From assembly GCA_020746105.1 (NCBI GenBank), contig CM036622.1:38107477-38171476 (forward strand): a stretch of DNA of 64,000 nucleotides, read 5' to 3'. This DNA comes from Trogon surrucura. Its lineage: Eukaryota; Chordata; Aves; Trogoniformes; Trogonidae. Below the pieces are notes generated by a model. The model searched no databases and was not told the origin of the DNA. It was given only the letters and a program-made list of their open reading frames with translations. Shown here piece by piece: positions 54,509-64,000 of this stretch (positions are counted from its first letter, which is position 1; each line of letters opens with the position of its first letter). The translations under genes were made by a program, and so were the position numbers.

Positions 54509-54518
54509 GCGCATGCGC
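54509..54518. promoter_or_regulatory. NRF1 palindrome GCGCATGCGC
   Basis: A perfect ten-base NRF1 consensus palindrome lies about 350 bp upstream of the inferred RSU1 first-exon donor, at the distal edge of the CpG island. Being symmetrical it could serve either direction. Confidence 0.6.
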
Positions 54519-54757
54519 AGCGGCGGGGCTGGTGACTGGGCGGTGCCTTGGGAAAGGGCCTGGCGGGTGGGGAGCTCTTCGGAGGGTGAGGCTGGCGGGA
54601 GCCGGTTGGCATCGGCGGACTGGAGAAGCAGCCTGTTCGGTGGAGGAGCGCAACGCCCTGAGAGTGGCTGCCGTGGGCTTTGTGACGCCCGGTTAGGCAC
54701 CGGGGGCGGGCCGGCTGCGGGGCTGGCGCCTGAGGAGGGGAACCTCGGCGCCGCTAG

Positions 54758-54778
54758 TGCTGCTGCTGCTGCTGCTGC
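54758..54778. repeat. (TGC)7 trinucleotide repeat
   Basis: Seven uninterrupted TGC (CTG/GCA) units lie at the distal end of the RSU1 CpG island. Trinucleotide tracts in promoter islands are often length-variable between individuals. Confidence 0.9.
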
Positions 54779-54853
54779 GCGGGGGCGCCTGTTACTCCCC
54801 GGGCTCAGCTGGGTGCGTGGGGGAGCTTGGGTTAATGCCATGGCTGAGGTCCA

Positions 54854-54989
54854 TCGAATCATGGACTGGTTTGGTTGGGAAGGGACCTTAAAGATCACCC
54901 GGTTCCAACCCCCCTGCCACAGGCAGGGACACCTCCCGCTAGACCAGGTGGCTCAAAGCCTCATCCCGCCCGGCCTTGGGCACTGCCAG
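54854..54989 (-). mobile_element. CR1 LINE 3' end next to the RSU1 CpG island
   Basis: The plus strand reads GAATCATGGACTGGTTTGGT, GAAGGGACCTTAAAGATCAC, then the AGACCAGGTGGCTCAAAGCC and GGCCTTGGGCACTGCCAG blocks. This is the reverse complement of the last about 135 bp of CR1. It lies just upstream of the RSU1 promoter. Confidence 0.93.
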
Positions 54990-56756
54990 CGGCGGCTGCC
55001 CTGTGCTCTCACAAGCCTCACGTGGTTACACAGCTGTCTTGTCCAAGTACTGCGCGAACACCCCTTTCCACTTCTTCAGAATGTGGAAAGCACAAGCACA
55101 AACCCAACCAGATGGGCCGTGGTGGGTACGGCACCGTTTTGCACAGAGGAGAAATGTGCGTTTGGGTGCCCTGTCTCACGGCGTGCCTGCAGCAGCAGCC
55201 CTGGCAGGGGTCTGGAAACTGGCAGGACTGTGCTCAGGGTGGGCAGTCAACTCCGTGCTCCAGGCAGTCAGCGACAGGAGGAAGGAGAAGCTGCAGAGCC
55301 ATGGAGCTGGAAACCTCAGGCTCCATATGAGGGACCAAGCAGGGTTTCAGAGCACTCTGAAGTTTGGCAGAGGCTACCTAAGATGAAAGACATTATGATC
55401 AAAAAAAAAAAAATAGATTCATTGAATCAGTGGTTTCCATTTCTTCAAGTGTCTTTGTGAATTTTCTAGTCAGCTCTAGTTGCAAAACTAGTCACAAGGA
55501 TGTGCCCAAGTTCTGAGCACTTTGCATTGACCATGATGTTGGAGTTACACCCTTACTGCTTAGAATGTATTTATGCGTATAACATCTTTGGTAGGGGTTA
55601 AGAAGCTCCTACTTGCTGTCTTTTGACAGATACTGAAGCTCAGAGCAATTAATGACTAAATCTATAAAATTACCTAAGGCCAAGCCTTGAATTTTGCATG
55701 TATGCTCCCAGTGCACTCTGTGGTGTAAGGTTACTTAGGAGCCTAAAAATAACATCCACAGAAACCAAGATGGTGAATGGGAAGGTGCCTAAACCAATAA
55801 ATGAGAAACACTGCTGGAGGTGCAACTCTAGGTTTTCTTTTTTTAGGAATGTAAGGATTTAATTCCTGTCTGCAGAATTGTAGCATGCTTATTCCTAAAT
55901 GGCATTTACTGCCTTGAGTCCTTTCCTGAAGTTACAGGCTGCTGTCAGGTGGCTGTTAAAAAACATGACCGGTAGAACTTCCTTTTATCTAGATTGCTCT
56001 GCAGAACACATGGTCACTCAGATGCACAAGACAAAGATGTACGGTTTGTTTTTGTCTTTCAGGAACATGAATCCGGATCCCTTTCCTAAGAAAATGCCCT
56101 GATTGCCACCAGTCAGTTGTCTTAAAGACCTAGGTGCTAGCATGTCTACTGTTCTTGTTTCATGGAGAACGATTGCAGGCTTCATTTAGTAGCAAAGACT
56201 TAGGCAGCTTTATTGTCTACAAAATATGGTCCTAACTTGCTTATTCCAACAAAGAGATAAAGTACACGTGACTGTGACAAGATACTCACAAAACTGCATC
56301 TTCATGGCTCAAGAGAAGCTCTCCTGGCTTCTCACTGCCCCATTTATGCAGTGATCAAAACAATATCGTATTACATTGCACATGGCCTGGATGTCCACGT
56401 CCTATCTGTGCCGTAGAAATATTTAATTACTCCCTGCTTAACAAACATATTGCCATTACTCCCTTTTGTCAGGGTTGTGAGGTTTTTTTAACATCCACCT
56501 GATTTCATTATCCTCTGGTGTAAATAGTTCATGTATCGCTTGCACGTTCGATGTGATATGATTTGGTGCCTGCTTTAGCAAATCTTTCATCTGAGTAACA
56601 CATTAATCAATCCCCTAGTCAGGTCTGCACTGACTAAGCAAAGAAGAGTTGTTGTCAAGCTTTCTTTTTAAAGCTTCTCAGCTCCTCATGAAGGACTGAA
56701 TATCAATTGGATGAAAAAAGTGGGAAACTTAAGTACACATGCCACACTGTCTAAGA

Positions 56757-56838
56757 GTCAGGTCATTCCCTGATCTTGAAAACTTAATTCTGAGGTTGTC
56801 AGGTCATTCCCTGATCTTGAAAACTTAATTTTCAGGTT
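56757..56838. repeat. 41-bp tandem duplication, 2 copies
   Basis: Copies at 56757-56797 and 56798-56838 both start GTCAGGTCATTCCCTGATCT and differ at two bases near the end (TTCTGAGG versus TTTTCAGG). The high identity suggests a recent duplication in intergenic DNA. Confidence 0.93.
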
Positions 56839-57194
56839 GTTCCATCAGCGGTTGTACTCATGAAGAGGGCTTATGCCACTGCAGTAACCTCATCTCCCAT
56901 CTCTCATCCCCTAACACCTCTTCCCTGTACAGCCAGTTCTTCCATATCCCCTTCAATCCGAAAGCTCCTTGCTCCGTCTATGCCTCTAGCCTGAGGCTGG
57001 TCAGCCTGTATCTGGGGACTGGCCAGTGAAGCCCTCCCCGCATGTATGGCAGATAAGCTCACAGTAGAGGTTTTTCCAATTTAGGCCTTGCTTATCCCAC
57101 TACTGGTTTTTTGCTTATGAAGCAACTATGAAATATCTTTGATATCTGTCAGATTTGTTCTAAATTTGCCACTTGGCTCATATGTTTGTAGAGC

Positions 57195-57794
57195 ATCCAG
57201 AGCTGCATTAAGAGAACCTTGGCCAGCAGGTGGAGGGAGGGGATTCTTCTCGTCTACCTCACTCTCATGAAACCCCAGCTGCAGTACTGTGTCCGCTGAG
57301 CCTCCAGCATAAGAAGGGCATTGACCTGGTCGAGCGAGTTCAGAGGAGGGCCACAAAGGTGATCAGGGGGCTGGAGCACCTCCCCTAATGAGGACAGGCT
57401 GAAAGAGCTGAAGTTGTTCAACTTGCAGAAGAGAAGGCTCTAAGGAGACCTTATAGCGGCTTCCCAGTACTTAAAGAGGGCTACAGGAAAGATGGGGAGG
57501 GACTCTTCGCCAGAGAGGGTAGCGATTGGATGAGGGTTAACAGTTTAAAACTGAAAGAGGATATATTTAGATTAGATGTAAGGAAGAAATTCATCTCTGT
57601 AAGGATAGCGAGGCACTGGAACAGGTTGCCCAGAGAAGCTGTGGATGCCCCCTCCCTGGCAGTGCCCAAGGCCAGGCTGGATGGGGCTTTGAGCCACCTG
57701 GTCTAGCGGGAGGTGTCCCTGCCTGTGGCAGGGGGTTTGGAACCGGCTGATCTTTAAGGTCCCGTCCCACCCAAACCATTCTATGATTCTATGA
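57195..57794 (+). mobile_element. CR1 LINE, about 600 bp, 5'-truncated
   Basis: The longest CR1 copy here. It includes CAGCAGGTGGAGGGAGGGGA, GAGCGAGTTCAGAGGAGGGC, GTTGCCCAGAGAAGCTGTGG and TGATCTTTAAGGTCCCGTCC, ending CATTCTATGATTCTATGA. Stops and indels break any reverse-transcriptase frame. It lies in the CUBN-RSU1 intergenic region, facing the copy at 54.9 kb. Confidence 0.94.
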
Positions 57795-60700
57795 AATGCC
57801 TGAATTCCTCGCAGAGGGTGGCATATGCCTTCTGTCCTTAGGCCAGCAGGCTAAAGTAAGTAGGTGTGTGGCCAGGACTGTACAGCAGAGTTGCAGCTGC
57901 TGTGTGGTGGCAAGAGAATGGAGAAGCTGCTCCTGGCAGTGGTCCCCCCCAGCTCCAGCTGGGCAGCGAGCACTGGATGTGCCTCCCACCATCTCCTCTC
58001 GCTGTGCTGGGCACCAGCAAGAGGACGAGTGGCTCTTGAAGCTGCCCTTGATCTGTCTGGCCTAGGCCGTTATTCTAACCAAAGGAATGAGGTTTTATGT
58101 TGTTATTCTATTCTTATCATTTTTCTTTTTTTTTCTCCCCTCCAAGAAAAGCTGTCGTAACGGTCAACATTAACGCAGGCTTAGTGTGTCATCAAAACGA
58201 TACAACAGCAATATGGACATGCAAGAGCAGTTGTGTGCTGCTTGGCACTACTGTTAAAAATGTACCCATCAACATTAAAGAAATTACGTGTGATAACTGG
58301 TACACAATATTTACTTTCCTGGTTTTTGCCTCACAAAAGCAAACTTCTAGAATTTGGTCTCTATTTTTATTATTAGCTAACAAACATGTTGAACATTTAT
58401 TTGTTAATAATCCTGCATTGTTGCTATTGTTATTATTATAAATGGTAGTCAAAGCTATGGATTTTTGTTACATTTCAGTTTAATCAGCACTGCAGAATAA
58501 TTCTGTGGTTTTAGTTTGACAAAAAATAATTACACTAAATATGGTAATTCTAGTGCCTAGAACACTTATCTTGAGTTACTGTGGGAAACAGACACCTCTT
58601 CCTTCTATTTATGAGCTGAATAAAAACTGCTTTTCAGTCAAAATTGCTTTGTAAATTCAACTAAAATTAGCTAATGTTTTAAATTGACCAGCACCACAAT
58701 TTCTATCATTTTAGCTGTATATCTTTTCTCTTCTTTACTTCAAATAACTATAGCCCCAAAGATCAAATTGTGGTATTTATTGTTTATGAAGAATAGCCCC
58801 AGCACGTGGGAAGGGCAATTAAAAAATACTGTTACGGACCTTTTAGTGCTTATTCTTCAAATCCTAGTCTTCATAGTGCTTAGCATTCATGTATAACTGT
58901 CTCATAAAATACATCTTTATATAAAAATAAATATGTATAGTAACATGCAGGAGAAGATTTACACATAAGTTAAAAACATGCAGGCTCTTGGAAGTGAAAA
59001 CACGCACATTCATTATCTGTGCTGTCATTGACCAGCAGGAGATTGTTTGTAGTTGTGCAGCTGTTATAATACTGACATGGAACATTCACAGCTATGACAT
59101 TATCTGTAAAATAGTGATGTGCACAGACATAAAAGCAAAGATATTCACGGCACTATTGTGAGATGAAGCCATAAATCTCCTTAGACACAGATTGTGTCTT
59201 TTGAATTGTACACTGCAAAAAACATATAGAAGTTTCATGGAATAATTATTTTTAAATTACCTGTTTAGTTGTTCTTGTTTGCTTTTTCAATGCATTCATT
59301 TTAAAACAAATGTTTTAAATGACTCCTTACCTTGCAAGACAGAAACATGACTTAGCACCAGCTCTCTCCTCTAACGAGTATTTCTGCAGTAGTATTTCTG
59401 TTGTGGTTCCTCATATAAACTGTTAGAGGACAGCAGTGGGTTACTCTGTTCCTGTTTTTTTGAAGAATGGGTTTGATAATTTACTCTAATTTTAGACTTT
59501 GACTATTTTTGGCAAGAGTCAGTTGGGCTAGATCAATTGAACCTTGTACCGACAGCTTCATTCAACAGTCTTCCTGAGCACAAATTCTCTGCTGGACTTT
59601 CATTTTTTTCTAAAGAACTTCATGCATTTTCCTCATATTTAAGTAAAATTTTGCACAGGTATGGAGTATTTATAACATTTAAACATGCACCAAGCGTTAG
59701 TTATGGTTAGGTTTAAAAAAAACAAAAAACAACTTACAAATTTCTCTTCCTTCCATTCACAGTATTCTTTAGTCTTTCCTTTTGCACAAGTTCAGTGATT
59801 CCATAAAATTTGTTTAACATTGTGACAGAAAATCATTCAAAGAGCAAGTATTTATCATATCAAATATGTGCAAAAATCTTTAATCTGCTTTAAGTGAAAT
59901 ATGCTTTTTCTCTTAGTGAAATCAAAAGTTTTTAAGTACAGATTTCAGCATTGGTTTAACTGCAGTTCCCCTTTAGACTTTATGGCCAAAGGTTGTGTTA
60001 CCAGAATGGCCTCATGCACATCACAGGTCACCAGCTCGCATCTACACAATATTCACTGAGTCAACAGAAGACCAACTTCAGCGCAGTTCCCTCCCAGGGA
60101 ACAGGGGTGTCCTTGGGGAACTCAACTTTGTGTCCATAAACTGTATGACACCACCAGTTTCAGAAAGCTGCTAAGGAACTTCATTTCTCAAAGCCAGAGA
60201 CAGGTTTCTAGCGTTTGTCACTGTATGCTCTGTCACATTCCTGACAAGGTCAAGGTTTAACCTGAGAATTCATCATCTGTCAGGACATGATCCACTTTTA
60301 ACAAAAGAAGTGAATATACCGCAGAGCACTTCGTGCAGTGGCAGGCAGCTGTTTGGCCGAGATGTGCCCTTCCCTTTCACCTGTGGCTTCCAGCTGAGCT
60401 CTATGACAACGTTCTTGCTAATCCAATTCTCACCTGAAATCTGATGGTTCCGTGACCAGCCACCCAGCAGCAAGAGACAGCAGCCAGATCTTGAGGGCAT
60501 TCTCTGCCCAGCACTAACTGCACCAAATCCACTCTCTTCTTTGGGAGGTGAAAACCACAACGAACGTTCTCAAAGCCCCTTGATGCAGCCGTCCACAAGG
60601 AAGAAATAAAGTCCTCCTGATCTCTGCAGGCAAACAGCTGAAGCCACGCTTGATTGTACTTCCAGTTATTTAGTCACTGCTTTATTTAGAGCTTATTTTG

Positions 60701-62280
60701 TAGCTTTATCTCCAGGCAGTTTTCATTACTGCTTGCTTTCCCCTTTATGGGGGTTTTAGTAAACTTCATGAACAAAAAAATGCCACTGTACCTTCATTGC
60801 AAAAATAAAATCAGTTTGGTGTGGACTCTCAGCAAAAGTTTTCTGGGCCACTAATCTGAAAATATTTAATATGACTATGTGGTCTTTTATATTTTCCCTT
60901 ATTAGAGGAACTTTCTTTACTATTGGCAGCTCAGTAAGACATTGATGTCTCGTAGTTTGATCCAAATACAGATATTTCTCCCTTTTCTCTGTTATACTTC
61001 AGCACATTAGCAGGAGTATTCACCTGTACATAGCTAAGTCTTTCTCGCTCCTTGGACAATTCTGAAGTGCTGGCTTACATCTAATTCTGTTGGCCAGTGG
61101 AAGTTCACAGGTTCCTCTTTTTCTGACTTATTACCAGATGATTTTGATTTGTATTTTATGGCTTGCCATCTACCTTTTTTGCACTTTTTGTCTGTTTTGT
61201 GTTTTCTACATCTTATTTTAACCAGCATGGCTTCTCAGCCACTATATGGTTTTGTATGTTCGCAGAATGATGGCTTTTTCAGCATTCAGTGGGAAATGTT
61301 CAAAGAATTCCTAGATTTTATTAGAACTGCAATTAACACTTTAATGTTGTTTCATAATTAATTATTGCAACATTAAAGAATAACTTTCACTGTGAGGACT
61401 CTTTGTAATAGTTATGAAGTGAGAGTTAAGATCTGGCCCGTGTTCCTTTGCTGTGGTGTGAATTCCTCTTGCCTGTCCATTACAGGTGACAGGAATTGGT
61501 CATTCATTCTGGGTTGTGACAAAAAAAATGGTTTATGGTGGGAATCAGTGTCCTCTGTATACCCCATTAACAACATTTTTTATGTACCATATGATATGTA
61601 TGGGGAAAGAAAAACTAATTCTGGTCAAAGGTCAATTGATTATTTTGCCCTATTCTGAAGTTGTAACTGTTTTCTAAATCTCCAGGAAGTTCCCTACAAG
61701 TTGACTGGGAAGGTGAAACAGTTACTAAAAGTGTCACAAGTGTTTCATATTAAGCTGTAAAACAGATTTTGAAGATTGAAGATATAACTCAACAAATATA
61801 ATCATAGATATTTGTGTATACCAAGCAAAGGACTCTGTCATGTGGTCAAGACTTAATACCACAGCACATCCTTACTGTGCTGAACTTCAGCGAACGTTTG
61901 AGTACTTATTCAGCCAGGTTCTTATACGCAAAGTGCAGCACCACCAAAAGTTCTTCAGCAAAGTTATCTGTGCCGTTGTAGTGTGGGGGCTATTTTTTAG
62001 CAATTTCTGATTTTATTCTAATTTGAATAAAACTTGAGCTAAAGGTTTCAAAGATGCTTGAGACAAAACCACATAACTAGAACTAATTAAAGATAACTTC
62101 ATATCTTAGATTCTCTTATCAACTTCATATTGAATATGTTGTGTTTAAGTTTTATCCTGGCTAATTCTTTTTTTTTTTTTAAATAGAATTAAATGTAAAA
62201 CTTTGACATTATTTAGAAGAATATAAAAATAGGTCTCAAAAACTAGCAAAAACTCATTTTTACAGTTGGGTAGATAACTG

Positions 62281-62286
62281 TTTATT
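62281..62286 (-). terminator. Candidate CUBN polyadenylation signal AATAAA
   Basis: AATAAA reads on the minus strand about 180 bases after the CUBN stop codon, the first canonical hexamer downstream. A second AATAAA lies at 62012-62017. The sequence after the first hexamer is only weakly GT-rich, so actual use is uncertain. Confidence 0.45.
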
Positions 62287-62466
62287 TTCAGTACAATGGG
62301 AGGTCACATTTTTTCACAGAATTCTAAATTTGTAACAGCTACACTTACAGTAATTTTAAAAAAGCCTTACTTGATCTGCCATTATCATAACCAGATTTCA
62401 AACTTACTTTGTAATATAAGGTCTCTTCAGTGTAAGAAGGAATTGTAGTATATTTCTCATAGCATT

Positions 62467-62574
62467 CTAGCTCACCCAGCTTAATTGGAATCCTGATGGT
62501 AAAGTCACATATTCAGCATGGAATTTTATATAGACTTGATGAGACGTAGCAGTAAATGGAGCGATGTTTGTCTC
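62467..62574 (-). CDS. CUBN: CUBN last coding exon with stop codon
   Basis: A 108-bp coding segment with acceptor TTTTAG|GAG. It encodes 35 residues from ETNIAPF to LSWVS, then TAG at 62469-62467. This forms the last beta-strands of the terminal CUB domain. The frame joins the previous exon in phase 0. The 3' UTR continues to lower coordinates. It is not visible as a long open frame and was identified from its match to the cubilin C-terminus. Confidence 0.92.
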   Translation of the reverse strand, partial: ETNIAPFTATSHQVYIKFHAEYVTLPSGFQLSWVS

Positions 62575-63144
62575 CTAAAATTAAAGACAAGAAAAATGGA
62601 AAGCTTTATAGAACATCAAGATCCCTCGGAAAAGCCAGTCAGAGAGTTAAAATTGAGGCACAAATTGAATCATAGATTGGAAGTGACTATTTAAGTCACA
62701 AATACAACTAAATACAGAGCAAAATTGCTTGGTGCCTCCCACTAGATGTCACTGTAAGGTCTGCATTGGAAGGCTCCTAAGGTGCCACACGCACCTTACG
62801 CCTTCATTTCCCCTCATCTGTGTGGAATTCATGCCGGAATTGGGGAAACAGTCTTGACTATGAAAAGGTAAAGATTCGTTTTAACCACAGGCAGCAGGCA
62901 ATACACACCATCCCACAGTACGGCCCGGCTGGGGGGTAGCTGGCATCTGGCCCGTTGTAAAGGATCAGGTAGTTGCTGCTGCAGTCCCCTGGGTCTTCGA
63001 TGCTGATGAAATCAAAGTTCACGGTGACAATTCGTCCCTTGGGCGCGTTAATGGCCCACTCACAATGAGTGTTGTTGTGGTAAGTTGCCGGGTAGCTGGG
63101 ACTAGCAAATGAGCCAGTGCTGCCATATAAGGTTCCTCCGCATC
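62467..63144 (-). CDS. CUBN: CUBN, cubilin 3' end (last CUB domain, partial gene)
   Basis: Cubilin is a very large peripheral membrane glycoprotein with EGF-like repeats followed by 27 CUB domains. With amnionless and megalin it takes up intrinsic factor-B12, albumin and other ligands in gut and kidney. Only the last two exons, 62909-63144 and 62467-62574, are in the window. They encode [44 protein letters not shown] and YCGM, then [20 protein letters not shown] and [13 protein letters not shown]. This is one whole CUB domain with its four cysteines. It closely matches the human C-terminus I recall, which ends LTWDS. The first part of the gene lies to the right of base 64000. Confidence 0.92.
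62575..62908 (-). other. CUBN last intron (334 bp)
   Basis: A GT-AG intron between the two CUBN exons. It contains a CTCF-like motif at 62739-62752 and possibly a very degraded repeat near 62660. Confidence 0.85.
62909..63144 (-). CDS. CUBN: CUBN penultimate exon (most of CUB domain 27)
   Basis: A 236-bp exon with acceptor TGTTTCCAG|GA and donor GGG ATG|GTGTGT. It enters with two codon bases and leaves in phase 0. It holds all four CUB cysteines: CGG at the start, HCEW, GDCSSN and YCGM. The motif usually written DYLxIxDG is NYLILYNG here. Asp is replaced by Asn at two positions, one of which helps bind calcium in calcium-dependent CUB domains. Confidence 0.93.
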
Positions 63145-64000
63145 CTGGAAACACACTGTTGATTAGCTAGAAGGCTTAGTTTCACAAGATATGACATGAT
63201 GTACTACTCTAGTACAGTATTAGTAGTAGCACTGAAAACCAGAAAGATTCTGGGAGCTGGAACAATGAATGTAGATAAGGGTATTACTCCAATAAGAGAC
63301 AAAATTGAGGCTCTAGATTCAGCAGCCTGAGAAGAATATGCAGTGGACGTTAGACCATTACTGGATATTACAAATAAACTCCTAAAAACTCTTTAGAAGA
63401 GGAACCAAAGTCTTAAGTCTGTGCCTTGATCAGGTCAGTTCCCAGAACTAGAGACAAATTCTCTTTGGCCATTCTTTCAAATGAAAATTAGTGAATCCTC
63501 ATCTGACAGAAAAATACAGAGAACAACTCAGAGAAAATAGTCATATTAAGTAAACTAAAAGCTATTTATACTAAAATTCAATCTCCACCAGTGGGCAGAA
63601 ACAGATGCCCTGGGAGAAATGCAAGTTTATAGGGTAAGAGTAAACATGTGCAGATCATACTCTCACAGTCTCCAAGAACTTTCAGCTCATGGCTCCCAGA
63701 GATGGCATCTTTGTATTTAGTAGTCTTTATCAGATGTCTGTCTTGGTCAGATAGCCCTCAGATACATTTAATTTGTAGCATCCTGTGGGAAAGAGCTTCA
63801 CAGCAAAACTGCATACTGTGTGAAGAACTGGTTTGTTTGGTTTGTTTTGAACCTACCACCTCCTGGCTTTATCTGACAGCCTCTAGTTCTTCGAAAAGTC
63901 AATGAACAGTTGGTCACTATTTATCATCCAAAATCACTCAATTTTATAGATCTCAGTGGTTTCTTAACCAGATTAAAAAAATCTCAGCATACTTCATAGA
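63145..64000 (-). other. CUBN intron (part)
   Basis: Upstream of the penultimate CUBN exon. It holds an old CR1-like remnant (63780-63985) and a CTCF-like motif at 63585-63598. No further CUB-encoding exon is visible before the window ends. Confidence 0.7.
63780..63985 (-). mobile_element. Old CR1-like remnant, minus orientation
   Basis: The plus-strand blocks GAACCTACCACCTCCTGG, CTCTAGTTCTTCG, CACTATTTATCATCC and ATTTTATAGATCTCAGTGG follow the order of an ancient reverse-complement CR1 3' region common in reptiles and birds (CTAGTTCTTG...TTTACTTTCTCCACACCA...ATTTTATAGACCT). It is strongly diverged. It probably predates the other copies and lies in a CUBN intron. Confidence 0.55.

Larger units (their letters stand above)
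53390..54790 (-). promoter_or_regulatory. CpG-island promoter of RSU1
   Basis: This is by far the longest CpG-dense, GC-rich stretch in the window. It contains the RSU1 first exon(s). Inside it are CCAAT at 54358-54362, CCAAT at 54428-54432 and ATTGG at 54395-54399. There are several GGGCGG/CCGCCC Sp1-type boxes and one NRF1 palindrome at 54509-54518. No TATA box is evident. This is typical of a broadly expressed housekeeping promoter and could also fire divergently to the plus strand. Confidence 0.85.
54800..62260. other. RSU1-CUBN intergenic region
   Basis: The spacer runs from the RSU1 promoter to the CUBN 3' end. It holds CR1 copies at 54854-54989 (minus) and 57195-57794 (plus) and the 41-bp tandem duplication at 56757-56838. 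A 315-residue plus frame (54513-55460) starts in the CpG island and crosses an antisense CR1, so it is not a credible protein. Otherwise no gene is seen. Confidence 0.75.

Noticed and set aside
53343..54653. 436-residue minus-strand open frame over the RSU1 start region
   Set aside because: Only the MSKSLKK... segment is real. The rest runs through the promoter, the leader intron and the first coding intron and is open because the DNA is GC-rich.
54513..55460. 315-residue plus-strand open frame starting in the CpG island
   Set aside because: It runs through a CTG repeat and an antisense CR1 element. A divergent non-coding transcript is possible but a protein is not supported.
62655..62700. 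Possible CR1 3'-end fragment (GAATCATAGATTGGAAGTGA)
   Set aside because: It resembles the antisense end of CR1 but is too short and diverged to claim.
63648..63905. 85-residue plus-strand frame near the right end
   Set aside because: It overlaps the old CR1-like remnant and lies antisense to CUBN; no protein match recognised.

Overview
The window is vertebrate nuclear DNA, almost certainly from a bird. It contains many 5'-truncated CR1 LINEs ending in ATTCTATG-type repeats and one solo LTR of an avian endogenous-retrovirus family. It is AT-rich, its genes are split by long introns, and there is a single strong CpG island. There is no prokaryotic, plasmid or phage content and no CRISPR array. 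Recalling where that LTR family occurs, I lean towards a neoavian bird, but the sequence alone does not prove the order.

Two genes can be proved, both on the minus strand in head-to-tail order. The larger is RSU1 (Ras suppressor protein 1, a leucine-rich-repeat partner of PINCH in the integrin-linked IPP complex). Seven coding exons lie at 53789-53900, 45272-45322, 31321-31441, 26273-26391, 24665-24747, 24283-24397 and 10053-10185. All junctions are GT-AG, all phases agree, and together they encode residues 1-243 plus two bases of codon 244. The roughly 33-residue C-terminal exon was not found and should lie to the left of position 1. A non-coding first exon (splice donor at 54163/54162) and a CpG-island promoter with three CCAAT-type boxes and an NRF1 palindrome lie at about 53390-54790.

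The second gene is the 3' end of CUBN (cubilin, the intrinsic-factor/vitamin B12 and albumin endocytic receptor). Its last two exons, 62909-63144 and 62467-62574, encode the final CUB domain and the stop codon. CUBN lying just upstream of RSU1 in tandem matches the arrangement I recall on human chromosome 10p.

Layout: 1-10052 RSU1 last intron (3' part outside); 10053-54250 RSU1; about 54300-62260 intergenic with two facing CR1 copies and a 41-bp tandem duplication; 62260-64000 CUBN 3' end with an old CR1 remnant. The introns hold CR1 fragments (10.7, 20.8, 21.9 and 30.0 kb), a 1,159-bp solo LTR (27747-28905, antisense to RSU1) and minor simple repeats. The remaining open frames are short, lack recognisable domains, and look like chance frames or repeat shadows.

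I see no clearly new biological system. The observations most worth checking are an isolated CpG-rich patch inside the last-but-one RSU1 intron, followed by a possible plus-strand first exon (11360-11845), the antisense solo LTR, and CTCF-like motifs near the CUBN 3' end.
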